Source of the DNA: Candidatus Dormiibacterota bacterium
GTDB taxonomy: Bacteria > Chloroflexota > Dormibacteria > Aeolococcales > Aeolococcaceae
NCBI GenBank assembly: GCA_003136295.1
Contig: PLDZ01000272.1
Location: 8,776 to 23,914 of the forward strand
Direction of reading: 5' to 3'
Length of the DNA: 15,139 bases
The notes beneath the pieces were generated by a model. The model was given only the letters and a program-made list of their open reading frames with translations, did not search any database and had not been told where the DNA came from. Below are positions 6,198 to 12,381 of the stretch, piece by piece. Numbering within the stretch: the stretch's first letter is position 1; every line of letters starts with the position of its first letter. A program made the position numbers and the translations under genes.

Positions 6198-6298
6198 CCG
6201 TGTCTGGTAATTGAAACCGCCCGTGTCTGGTAATTGACCTTGAAACTCTGCACCATCGTTCACCCATTGCACCTATTACCCGATGGCGTCTGGTAATA
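6198..6298. repeat. GTCTGGTAAT repeats (iteron-like) with a TATTACC/GGTAATA palindrome
   Basis: A 17-base repeat CCGTGTCTGGTAATTGA occurs twice without mismatch at 6198-6214 and 6221-6237, 23 bases apart (about two helical turns). A third GTCTGGTAAT lies at 6288-6297 and overlaps a 7-base inverted repeat TATTACC (6274-6280) / GGTAATA (6292-6298). Repeats of this kind next to a replication-type gene are usual for iterons or operators. Confidence 0.6.
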
Positions 6299-6303
6299 CG
6301 AGA

Positions 6304-7233
6304 TCAGATAAACCGCCAGCGCGTCGCGTTTCCGGGACCGCGCCCACCCTGCCGCGCTACCTCGATGACGCCAGCGAGGCGCAACGCTTCGAGGCGATCT
6401 CTCGCCGTGTCCTCATTCACATGCGCGCGTCGGCCGATAGTCGCTGGACTTTGCCACGTCTGCCGAGTGTTCGCGTCGGCGCGGTCGAGCATGACGCGCG
6501 CGACGAGGACCGCGAGACTATCGAGCGTATCGCTTGCCTCGATGTTCGACAGCACGGTTTCGACGAGCTTTCGGTACTTGACCGAGTACCCGGTATCGAC
6601 TGTGCGCGTTGTACTGGCAGTAGGTACAGATTCGAGGACTTCCGGCCGCGCTTCGGCGTCGCGCGTCTGTGGGGCGTCCACAGCGTCATCGCGAGGCACT
6701 GCAGCGCGCTCGGCCGCATTCTCCGCGTACATCGCCAAAGTGCGCGCGGTAGCAGCTTCACGCGCGGCTTGCTTACGTTCCTTCTCGGCCTTGACTTCCG
6801 GCCAGTCATCGCCTACGTGTACGCGGCCGTAGTGCGTCTCCGCGTAACGCTCAGTCTCTTCGAGTACGTGCTGCGACGGAGAATCCCGCCATGCTTTATC
6901 GTTCGCCGCGCACGCGTCGCAGTCGCCGCAGTCGCCGCACGCTGTCGTATCCGGTAGCTTGACGTCGCGATCCAAGTCGAACGCGGCGAGTAGCGTTAGT
7001 ATCTCGTGCGGTTCCGCCTCGGGAAACTCTTTCAGGAATCGCAGCGCCGCGACCTTTGCTTCGAGCCAGCGCATATCGAGCGGCTTTCCGTTCGGTGGAT
7101 CGTACGCGCGTAGGCCGGTTTCCATCGGCACGAGCGCAACGCTTACGACGCGCGATGGTGCGTCGATTACTTCCGCGTCGATGTACGCGTCGTCGTCGTC
7201 GTCCGGGGTAAGATTAGAGCGCGCGGCGTCCAT
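6304..7233 (-). CDS. Replication-type protein with cysteine cluster and C-terminal winged helix
   Basis: A 309-residue protein, likely a replication initiator or replisome-organiser-like regulator, though no named family is certain. The N-terminus is acidic (PDDDDDAYIDAEV). A helical segment at 52-90 is followed by four cysteines every third residue, ACGDCGDCDAC (98-108), a possible metal site. Residues 145-180 are a charged helix. Residues 240-309 form a typical helix-turn-helix/winged helix (WQSPATIGRRAHVNEDTARD, then LEALRLAGVIEVARQGGRG and RWRFI) as found at the end of plasmid and phage replication proteins. The ATG at 7233 has AAGGA about eight bases upstream; upstream codons in the same frame overlap the HTH gene and look non-coding. 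It overlaps the preceding gene by 20 bases. GTCTGGTAAT repeats lie just past its stop. Confidence 0.78.
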   Translation of the reverse strand: MDAARSNLTPDDDDDAYIDAEVIDAPSRVVSVALVPMETGLRAYDPPNGKPLDMRWLEAKVAALRFLKEFPEAEPHEILTLLAAFDLDRDVKLPDTTACGDCGDCDACAANDKAWRDSPSQHVLEETERYAETHYGRVHVGDDWPEVKAEKERKQAAREAATARTLAMYAENAAERAAVPRDDAVDAPQTRDAEARPEVLESVPTASTTRTVDTGYSVKYRKLVETVLSNIEASDTLDSLAVLVARVMLDRADANTRQTWQSPATIGRRAHVNEDTARDRLEALRLAGVIEVARQGGRGPGNATRWRFI

Positions 7234-7471
7234 CGTTCTCGTCCTTCGATGTTGACGTCGCTCGCTGAATCTTCGTGGTGGTCGATTCAGCATGCGCGCG
7301 CTCCGTCCGTCGCGGCATGACATAATCGGTCGCGACTTGCCATGCCATGCCGCGCGTGCATGAGCAAGCCTTAGCAATCTCCGTGAACGACAGACCGGCC
7401 GCGCGGAGTTCGCGAATCCGGTCCCGATTGACGGGGCGGGGATGACGCTTGCGCGTCTTTGTAGTGTTCAT
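7214..7471 (-). CDS. Small helix-turn-helix protein upstream of the replication-like gene
   Basis: An 85-residue basic protein. NRDRIRELRAAGLSFTEIAK followed by ACSCTRGMAWQVATDYV is a helix-turn-helix of the kind in resolvases, sigma-4-like domains and small phage regulators. The C-terminal 35 residues are Thr/Arg-rich and probably disordered. It overlaps the start of the winged-helix gene, so the pair form an operon in which this protein may be a repressor or copy-control factor (inference). Start: ATG at 7471 (MNTTKTRKRH) is preferred; a GTG at 7489 would add six residues. It is divergent from the membrane-protein gene at 7541. Confidence 0.75.
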   Translation of the reverse strand: MNTTKTRKRHPRPVNRDRIRELRAAGLSFTEIAKACSCTRGMAWQVATDYVMPRRTERAHAESTTTKIQRATSTSKDENDGRRAL

Positions 7472-7528
7472 CGTTATATAGCGTTTCACAACGCGTTAGT
7501 CAGCTCAGAAAACGTATTCGGAACCGGC

Positions 7529-7534
7529 TATGAT
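7529..7534 (+). promoter_or_regulatory. -10 box TATGAT for the 7541 gene
   Basis: TATGAT is followed by six bases and then GTG at 7541, so transcription would start at the start codon. No clear -35 element is seen. It lies in the 70-base divergent gap with the HTH gene. Confidence 0.55.
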
Positions 7535-7540
7535 GCGGCC

Positions 7541-8014
7541 GTGGATTGGACACCCGTACTTATCGGTTTAGGCGGCGGCCTTGTCGGTGTGGCGGGCGGC
7601 GTTGTTGTCACCGTGATGAGTAATCTCAACGCGCGGGCGCTCGGACGTGATGCGGCGCGTCGTGCGGCTTACGTCGCGATGATGGTGGATACCCGCGACG
7701 CCGAACGAGCGATTCGCAATTCATTCAACGGCAAGGTCGTCGTTACATCGCCCGACACGATCACATTGCTGCTCAAAGCGCGGGCGGATGGGTTGCTTGG
7801 TTCGGCTGAGGTCCGTCGTCAATACAACTTCATCTGTGAGGAGTTTCTATCGTTTCCACTTATTCGCGATACGGATGAATATTTCGAGCGCTACCAGCGG
7901 GTGAGGGACAGGATGCTCGTACTCGAAGATCGAATGGCGAGCGAGTTGTCGCCCACGCCGTCACTCGCGCGCTTGTGGCATCGATGGGGTCGGGGGTCAA
8001 GGACGCCGAAGTAG
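7541..8014 (+). CDS. Membrane-anchored protein with one N-terminal membrane segment
   Basis: A 157-residue protein, no named family. Residues 4-26 (PVLIGLGGGLVGVAGGVVVT) are one Gly/Val-rich membrane helix. The rest is soluble and mostly helical with many charges (RDAERAIRNSF, DEYFERYQRVRDRML), probably cytoplasmic. GTG at 7541 is chosen because the -10 box TATGAT lies six bases before it and the membrane helix then sits at the N-terminus; codons upstream in the same frame (to 7442) overlap the divergent gene's start and look non-coding. Its own promoter at the head of the cargo block suggests expression while the element is integrated. A superinfection or host-interaction role is possible but not shown. 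Confidence 0.75.
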   Translation: MDWTPVLIGLGGGLVGVAGGVVVTVMSNLNARALGRDAARRAAYVAMMVDTRDAERAIRNSFNGKVVVTSPDTITLLLKARADGLLGSAEVRRQYNFICEEFLSFPLIRDTDEYFERYQRVRDRMLVLEDRMASELSPTPSLARLWHRWGRGSRTPK

Positions 8015-8091
8015 GTTGCATGGTCGACCCCACACAACCCATATGGACGAGGAGTACCGTTCAATCGTGATTCGTCAGGGAAGGTGAGGAT

Positions 8092-8592
8092 ATGAATCGG
8101 CAGACCATCGCCCGCGCCGCCGCGACTGTGTTCGCGGTTGCGCTTATGGCAGCCTGCGGCGCAACGACGGGCGGCGTCCAGGGCATCACGACGACGGCGA
8201 CCCCCGAAGCGACGTCGGTCGCCGCGACGGCGGTCCCCACGGTGGCTGTCAGCACGGCAGCGCCCACGGCTAAGCCGACCGCGCGTCCCACCCCACGACC
8301 GACCGCGAGGCCGACCGCACGCCCGACCGCCCGCCCGACCCCGCGCCCGACCGCACGGCCCGTCAATCTCTGCGGAGCGCCGCCAAATCCGTGGAATTAC
8401 AATTTCTGCGGCGGCGGGTTGATTTACGCCGTGCCCTCCAGCTTCTGCGATTACTTCAACTGCATTCCGTCGTTCTGGGAATCGACCAACGGTTATGCCG
8501 AGCAATGCGTCGACGGGACGTACTCGCATTCAGGCGGTCGCCCAGGCGCATGCTCGTACCACGACGGCGAGCGCCGCCCGCTGTACTCCTGA
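8092..8592 (+). CDS. Secreted lipoprotein with Pro-Thr-Arg repeat linker and DUF3761-like Cys domain
   Basis: A 166-residue exported lipoprotein. It has a signal peptide (MNRQTIARAAATVFAVALMA) with lipobox MAAC (Cys22), a Thr/Ala-rich spacer, a repetitive linker at 58-90 made of PTAR/PTPR units, and a C-terminal domain with six cysteines (94, 106, 119, 124, 139, 154). The end CVDGTYSHSGGRPGACSYHD closely follows the DUF3761 pattern C-DGTYS-S---R-G-CS-H. The linker would hold the domain away from the membrane or through the wall. ATG at 8092 has a strong AAGGTGAGG ribosome site. Lying among element genes without a structural role, it is likely cargo that alters the host surface. Function of the domain is not known. 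Confidence 0.88.
   Translation: MNRQTIARAAATVFAVALMAACGATTGGVQGITTTATPEATSVAATAVPTVAVSTAAPTAKPTARPTPRPTARPTARPTARPTPRPTARPVNLCGAPPNPWNYNFCGGGLIYAVPSSFCDYFNCIPSFWESTNGYAEQCVDGTYSHSGGRPGACSYHDGERRPLYS
8263..8361 (+). repeat. 12-base coding repeats for the PTAR/PTPR linker
   Basis: About eight imperfect 12-base units (pattern CCGACCGCNCGN) encode PTAK/PTAR/PTPR. The strand shows an extreme C/G bias. Such tracts change length by slippage. They code within the lipoprotein frame and are not a CRISPR array. Confidence 0.75.
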
Positions 8593-8598
8593 AACGCG

Positions 8599-8829
8599 AT
8601 GGGCTTCCTAGAGAGCTACTTGAGGCAGACGCTTCGGCCAGCAAAAAAGACGCCAAAGCGCTACCACGGATACGTGACGAACGCCGCTGGGCAGATCATT
8701 TGGCGCTGCGACTGCAACCACCGATCGCTGACGGCCGCGACACGGTGCGGCCGACAAGAGGCCGCATGGCTGAGCAGGCACCCGGAGCAGATGGCGCAAC
8801 TCAAGCCGTTGCCTTGGTGGAAACGCTAA
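8599..8829 (+). CDS. Small basic protein of unknown function
   Basis: A 76-residue basic protein, family not recognised. It contains CDCNHRS (43-49) and a further Cys at about 56, with several aromatic residues (RYHGYVT, IIWRCDC, PLPWWKR). The pattern G-Y-V-T-N-A-A-G-Q-I-I-W-R-C resembles short domains where a tryptophan/cysteine strand is followed by a helix (SLTAATRCGRQEAAWLSRHP). It starts six bases after the lipoprotein stop, so it is probably in the same message. No strong ribosome site is visible, which may mean coupling. Confidence 0.62.
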   Translation: MGFLESYLRQTLRPAKKTPKRYHGYVTNAAGQIIWRCDCNHRSLTAATRCGRQEAAWLSRHPEQMAQLKPLPWWKR

Positions 8830-8929
8830 TCGGGCTGCGACGTCGCCGCCGTCCAGTGAACGGCTCATGCGCGACGCGTTTGAATCGTCTACCCGCAGTC
8901 GGCCGCAAATAAGTAGAATGCGCGGCAAC

Positions 8930-8978
8930 CTGACGGCCTACTTGCCAAGTAGGTTCCGAAGGGCCGGGAACCCGTCAG
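8930..8978. other. Three-way-junction stem-loop, possible structured RNA or protein-binding DNA
   Basis: An outer stem CTGACGG (8930-8936) / CCGTCAG (8972-8978) encloses a hairpin CCTACTTG / CAAGTAGG (8937-8944 and 8946-8953, one-base loop) and a weaker TTCC / GGAA stem (8954-8957 and 8967-8970). All arms pair without mismatch. A GGGAACCCG segment (8966-8974) also has a distant complement CGGGTTCCC near 9014. It lies in the 273-base gap between the cargo genes and the right-end Xis gene. It does not fold as a tRNA. Confidence 0.45.
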
Positions 8979-9102
8979 CCCCCGCACGGTCGGCCAACCT
9001 GGGGATAAAGCTGGCGGGTTCCCTTTGCTTACCGCTAAGTACGGTCGCCGCATGCTGACGGGTGAGTTGCAGTATTGTCAAGCGGGCCTACTACAGAACC
9101 GT

Positions 9103-9300
9103 CTATTTGCGTCGTCGCCGCGTGCCCGCGTAACACTCGTGCTGGTCGATGAATCGTTCGAGCGCGGCGACCCTGACCCGGCGCGACCGGCCGACCGTGA
9201 CGGTTGCCAGCTTCCCGTCCCGCACAAGCTCGTACACAGTCGTACGGCTCAGGCTCAGCGCCGTGGCGGTCTCGGGGATCGTCAAGAGCAGCGGTGTCAT
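9103..9300 (-). CDS. xis: Excisionase-type HTH protein next to the right att site
   Basis: A 65-residue excisionase-family/HTH_17 protein: TIPETATALSLSRTTVYELV is the helix-turn-helix and VTVGRSRRVRVAALERFI the wing and second helix. Proteins of this type bend att DNA and push a tyrosine integrase toward excision. Its place about 150 bases inside the right end, with CCCTAA arm-like repeats in between, suits the recombination directionality factor for the integrase at the other end. The ATG at 9300 is preceded by TAGCGT six bases away on the minus strand, fitting a leaderless message. The symbol is by role; a repressor role cannot be excluded. Confidence 0.85.
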   Translation of the reverse strand: MTPLLLTIPETATALSLSRTTVYELVRDGKLATVTVGRSRRVRVAALERFIDQHECYAGTRRRRK

Positions 9301-9306
9301 TGCGAG

Positions 9307-9312
9307 ACGCTA
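9307..9312 (-). promoter_or_regulatory. -10 box TAGCGT for the right-end Xis-like gene
   Basis: TAGCGT on the minus strand, then six bases, then the ATG at 9300, as expected for leaderless initiation. No -35 box is evident. Confidence 0.38.
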
Positions 9313-9348
9313 CTACTTGGCCGCGATCTCGGCGCGCGCTTGACGCGT

Positions 9349-9416
9349 TACCCTAATAATCGCCCTAACCGGCCTACGGACGACGGACGTCGACGGACGT
9401 CAGCGGAATACGAACC
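9349..9416. promoter_or_regulatory. Right-end CCCTAA arm sites and ACGGACG repeats
   Basis: TACCCTAA (9349-9356) and CCCTAA (9363-9368) repeat the motif found inside the left end. Directly after them come three tandem ACGGACG units ending in CGTC-type inverted partners (about 9376-9400). Together they probably form the right integrase/excisionase arm. Inferred from repeat placement. Confidence 0.5.
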
Positions 9417-9454
9417 AGCCTACCGCGCTTAGCCAAATACGCCGAACGGCGTCT

Positions 9455-9511
9455 CACCAGAAGTATTTCTCCCGGCGAGGGATCGCTGCTACGTGCAACA
9501 TCCCCGCGTGA
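9455..9511 (+). repeat. Middle att site: second msrA 3' end
   Basis: In the msrA frame this reads HQKYFSRRGIAATCNIPA and a TGA stop. It matches 400-456 at 45 of 57 bases with only two residue changes (Thr to Ser, Ser to Ala); the other differences are third-position changes plus the stop. This pattern means the tail was once part of a translated msrA. Upstream of HQK the resemblance fades, so it is a fragment with no gene body. It marks the right end of element A. Confidence 0.82.
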
Positions 9512-9539
9512 CGGATGCGTCGCGGCAAGCAACGCACGC

Positions 9540-10151
9540 ATGGGCACAGCGGAACAACCAAGTCGGTCCAAGCTCTTACTTTGGCTAGCGAGCTTCGTAG
9601 TCGTGTTCGGCGCTGTCTCTTGGCTTGTTACCTCGGCAAGCGCTCTCCACGGCGCGCCGCCGACCCATAGCCATCCGGCCGCGTTTACACCGAGGCCGAC
9701 GACGCCACAGCCGGTGGTGTGCTTTCTCAACGAATTGGCACTGACTGGCGTCCTCGACGAATGCGCCACGGCGATTCCGGACCAGAAATTAGTTTGCTCG
9801 GTAGCCGGTGACAGCATTGACGCGGTGCTCCGATTCGCTGCCAATAACGAGTCGTTTCTGCTCTACATCGAATTTAAGAGCTCTTACACTGGTCCCGGCA
9901 TGTACCCCCTGCTAGCGTGGCGGTATGGACTCGGTACGAATGACGGGTCAAAGGTTGCCGTCCTCCAGTCTACGACCGGCACATTCTGGGAGTCGGTTGC
10001 CGGGTTTGTAACCGTTACCGGCGGTGACGGGCGGTCAGGAAACCTGTCCGCCACCCTTCAGGCCTCCTCCGCCAGTGTCCAAGCCTCGAATGGCAGCACC
10101 GTCGTACCCGGTCCTACGCTCAGCGTTGATGGGCCGTGGAGTTGCCCTTGA
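9540..10151 (+). CDS. Membrane-anchored or secreted beta-rich protein
   Basis: A 203-residue exported protein of unknown family. Residues 12-31 (LLLWLASFVVVFGAVSWLV) form one membrane helix or uncleaved signal anchor after a short basic N-terminus, so the rest is outside the cytoplasm. A Pro/Thr-rich spacer (about 38-58) leads to a domain with cysteines at 61, 75, 86 and 202. The pattern Y-T-G-P-G-M-Y, then VTVTGGDGRSGNLSATLQA, and a closing V-D-G-P-W-S-C-P is typical of small extracytoplasmic beta-sandwich proteins in high-GC bacteria. ATG at 9540 lacks an evident ribosome site. It begins 28 bases after the middle msrA tail and is the only gene of unit B. Confidence 0.8.
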   Translation: MGTAEQPSRSKLLLWLASFVVVFGAVSWLVTSASALHGAPPTHSHPAAFTPRPTTPQPVVCFLNELALTGVLDECATAIPDQKLVCSVAGDSIDAVLRFAANNESFLLYIEFKSSYTGPGMYPLLAWRYGLGTNDGSKVAVLQSTTGTFWESVAGFVTVTGGDGRSGNLSATLQASSASVQASNGSTVVPGPTLSVDGPWSCP

Positions 10152-10178
10152 CCGGCACTGCTCCCAGTGGGCGAGGCG

Positions 10179-10210
10179 GCGCTGCGTTCCATGGCTCGTA
10201 AACGCAGCGC
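10179..10210 (+). terminator. 10-base-pair hairpin after the 9540-10151 gene
   Basis: GCGCTGCGTT (10179-10188) and AACGCAGCGC (10201-10210) pair perfectly around a 12-base loop, 27 bases after the stop codon. No T run follows, so intrinsic termination would be weak; it may protect the transcript 3' end. Nothing else is seen in the 10152-10313 gap. Confidence 0.5.
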
Positions 10211-10313
10211 GCCTGATCCCTCTTGACGAATACCTGAATTGCTGGAGACGCCGGTAGCTGATTGCGCGCGTCAAAGAGCGTTGGAACCTTCACGGGTGCG
10301 CGCACGGTGCCGC

Positions 10314-10339
10314 CTTCCACCTGCAACATCCCGGCCTAG
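10314..10339 (+). repeat. Right att site: original msrA 3' end next to recQ
   Basis: Reads S-T-C-N-I-P-A-stop in the msrA frame and matches 431-456 at 22 of 26 bases. The TAG (10337-10339) shares CTAG with the recQ stop codon on the other strand (10336-10338). Such an exact tail-to-tail overlap is expected of an ancestral msrA/recQ junction and identifies this as the displaced chromosomal end. Upstream bases do not continue the msrA protein. Confidence 0.75.
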
Positions 10340-12381
10340 AGCGGAGCGCCGTCCCGCAGGGCGGCCAGAACCGACTCCCCGTAGCGTTCGAGCTTGGCGG
10401 GTCCGACCCCCGGGATGGTCGCCAGCGCATCCGCGGATGCCGGGCGGCGGTGCGCGATCTCCGCGAGCGTTCGATCGTGAAAGACCACGTATGGCGGCAC
10501 TTCCGTGCGCCGTGCGACCTCCAGCCGCCACCTCCGTAGCGCCTCGAATCGCGCCGCAACATCCGGCGTCATCGCGAGCGTGGGCGCTGACGCTGTCGCC
10601 GCTTTGCGACCACCGCCGCCGCGCGCGGGTCGCGGCGCGCGCACATCGACGTCGAGGGTCTCCTCGTGCCGCAGCACCGCGGTGCCGCGAGACGTGATCC
10701 CCAGGGTCGGCTTCTCGCCATGGCCGCGGCTGATGCAGCCGAGCTCCACAAGTCGCTCGAGGAGCTCGCGGACGCGTTCGAGCTCCCAGCCCCGGAGCGC
10801 GCCGAACGACTGCAGTTCTGTGACCCACGATCGCGATGCGGTCCACGCATCCGTGGAGCCACGCAGGATCGACGCGATGCGGACGCCGCCGAGGTGATTG
10901 TCGAAGCGCGCCACGCATGCGAGAGCCGCGATCACGTGGGTGGGATCGACCGGCGCATATGGGGCGTGATTGCTGTCGAGGCAGTTGTCGCATGCCATGC
11001 AGGTCCGGGCGACCCCTTGCTCGCCGAAATAGTCGGCGATGCGTGCGTGTCTGCAGCCGCGCGAGCCTGCGTACTCCATCACCTGGTTCACCCGCGCATA
11101 GGCGTTGGCCTTCAGGAGCGCCTGCTCGTCGAAGTCGACAGGAGCCCCGGTCAGGCGTCGAATACTGCCCTCGGGCTGTATCACGTCGGCCCGGCGAAGC
11201 AGGTCGAGCGCTGCGCGCGCGCCGTTGACGGAGACGCCCCGTGCCTGCCAGTCGTCGATCGAATCGCTGCCCTCGCGGAGCAGCTCGCGGTACACGGCGC
11301 GGACAACGTCGCGCTCGGGATAGGCCTGCTCGATGAAGAACTCCTGCAACTGGCGGTCGGCAGGGCTGTACAGCAGGACGCACTCGGAGGGTTCGCCGTC
11401 GCGTCCCGCTCGACCGGCCTGCTGGTAGTACTCCTCGAGGCTGCCGGGGAAGTCGTGGTGGATGACCCGGCGGATGTCCGGGAAGTCGACGCCCATCCCA
11501 AACGCCGAGGTGGCGACGATCGCCTGCAGGCGGCCCGCCGCGAACCCCTCGTGCACGCTCTGTCGTGTGTCCCCATCCACGGCGCCGTGATACGAGGCGA
11601 CCGCGATACCCGCAGCCGCGAGCACCTCTGTGATCTCGTCGGTCGCGCGCCGGCTGCCGCAGTACACCAGCGCCCGGCCTCCACTGGGGCGGACGAGGTC
11701 CAGCAACGCGTCGCGCTTATCCGCCGATCCGCGACAGCGGACCACCGACATCGTGAGGTTGTCACGCACGAATCCCGTGACCCGCTCGACCGCCGCATGC
11801 AGGCCGAGGCTGGTCGCGATGTCCTCGCGGACTCGCGGGGTTGCCGTTGCCGTGAACGCGCCGACCGGGGGCCGGCCGCACGCTGCGATCGCGTCGCCCA
11901 GGCGCCGGTAATCGGGGCGGAAGTCGTGACCCCAGCTCGAGATGCAGTGCGCCTCGTCGACCACGAAGCGATCGACGGACAGCCTGCCGAGGTTGTCAAG
12001 AAAGCCGGATGCGCCGAGGCGCTCCGGGGCCAGGTAGAGAAAGCGAAGCTCGCCCTCGGCAGCGGAACGCAGCGATTCCGCACGGGTTGCGGCGCTCACC
12101 TGACTGTGCACGCACGCCGCGGGGACACCGAGCGCGTTGAGGCGCGCGACCTGGTCGACCATGAGCGCGATGAGCGGCGAGACAACGATGGTGAGACCGC
12201 CGCCGGCGATGCCCGGGACCCAGTAGGCGATGCTCTTCCCGGAGCCGGTGGGCGCCACGAAGAGCACGTCCGCGCGCGCCTCGGATGCGGCGACGACGTC
12301 GGCCTGCCCTGGCCGGAACTCGGCGAATCCGAAGGTCTGCTCGAGGACCGCGCGAGCCCGAGGCGAGGGCTCGAGCGGCAT
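10336..12381 (-). CDS. recQ: ATP-dependent DNA helicase RecQ
   Basis: A 3'-5' superfamily 2 helicase acting in recombination, fork repair and gap processing. The 681 residues show, in order: FRPGQ; Walker A APTGSGKS (43-50); VVSPLIALMVDQ; DEAH box VDEAHCISSWGHDFRPDYRR (141-160); TATATP; FGMGVDFPDIR; motif VI QQAGRAGRDGEP; the RecQ zinc site (GCRHARIADYFGEQ, CMACDNC); an RQC winged-helix region; and a C-terminal HRDC domain (RWRLEVARRTEVPPYVVFHD to GVGPAKLERYGE). The ATG overlaps the msrB stop as TGATG, so it is the last gene of a coupled set. It shows no sign of damage from the insertion just beyond its stop. Confidence 0.97.
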   Translation of the reverse strand: MPLEPSPRARAVLEQTFGFAEFRPGQADVVAASEARADVLFVAPTGSGKSIAYWVPGIAGGGLTIVVSPLIALMVDQVARLNALGVPAACVHSQVSAATRAESLRSAAEGELRFLYLAPERLGASGFLDNLGRLSVDRFVVDEAHCISSWGHDFRPDYRRLGDAIAACGRPPVGAFTATATPRVREDIATSLGLHAAVERVTGFVRDNLTMSVVRCRGSADKRDALLDLVRPSGGRALVYCGSRRATDEITEVLAAAGIAVASYHGAVDGDTRQSVHEGFAAGRLQAIVATSAFGMGVDFPDIRRVIHHDFPGSLEEYYQQAGRAGRDGEPSECVLLYSPADRQLQEFFIEQAYPERDVVRAVYRELLREGSDSIDDWQARGVSVNGARAALDLLRRADVIQPEGSIRRLTGAPVDFDEQALLKANAYARVNQVMEYAGSRGCRHARIADYFGEQGVARTCMACDNCLDSNHAPYAPVDPTHVIAALACVARFDNHLGGVRIASILRGSTDAWTASRSWVTELQSFGALRGWELERVRELLERLVELGCISRGHGEKPTLGITSRGTAVLRHEETLDVDVRAPRPARGGGGRKAATASAPTLAMTPDVAARFEALRRWRLEVARRTEVPPYVVFHDRTLAEIAHRRPASADALATIPGVGPAKLERYGESVLAALRDGAPL

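Larger units (their letters stand above)
5654..6303. other. 650-base non-coding region, candidate replication origin or control locus
   Basis: No open frame here has convincing protein character. The region holds a T-rich stretch (about 5700-5770), direct AGCTAC repeats (about 5848), an inverted CGACGAC/GTCGTCG pair around them, purine runs of GAGA type (6050-6110), a strong hairpin (6148-6171) and repeated GTCTGGTAAT motifs (6198-6297). It adjoins the 3' end of the replication-like gene. Origin function is inferred from this layout only. Confidence 0.45.
439..9501. mobile_element. Integrative element A: tyrosine integrase, HK97 capsid gene, replication-like genes, cargo
   Basis: About 9 kb bounded by two versions of the msrA 3' end. 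It has an integrase just inside the left end, an Xis-like gene just inside the right end, and CCCTAA repeats near both ends. Inside are an HK97-fold capsid gene with small partner genes on the minus strand, a probable replication module and a cargo block. No portal, terminase large subunit, prohead protease, tail, lysis or conjugation gene is recognisable. Size and content fit a phage satellite or capsid-bearing integrative element better than a complete prophage. The ends are set at the shared TGCAACAT core and could be off by a few tens of bases. Confidence 0.8.
9502..10321. mobile_element. Unit B: short remnant or passenger island between two msrA tails
   Basis: About 0.8 kb between the second and third msrA 3' ends, holding one secreted-protein gene and a hairpin, without integrase, Xis or CCCTAA arms. 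It could be the decayed remnant of an earlier element at the same site or a passenger mobilised in trans. The boundaries are inferred from the shared TGCAACAT core. Confidence 0.55.

Noticed and set aside
5538..6210. Plus-strand frames at 5538-5882 and 5923-6210 and minus frame 5845-6072
   Set aside because: Composition is unlike the confirmed genes, there are no ribosome sites or overlaps with neighbours, and the region carries repeats and hairpins.
8263..8361. Regular short repeats as a CRISPR array
   Set aside because: The 12-base units are continuous with no spacers, and they encode the PTAR linker of a lipoprotein in frame.
8900..9030. Riboswitch such as cobalamin or SAM type
   Set aside because: Stems are present but no conserved riboswitch core could be recognised, and the nearest downstream gene is on the other strand.
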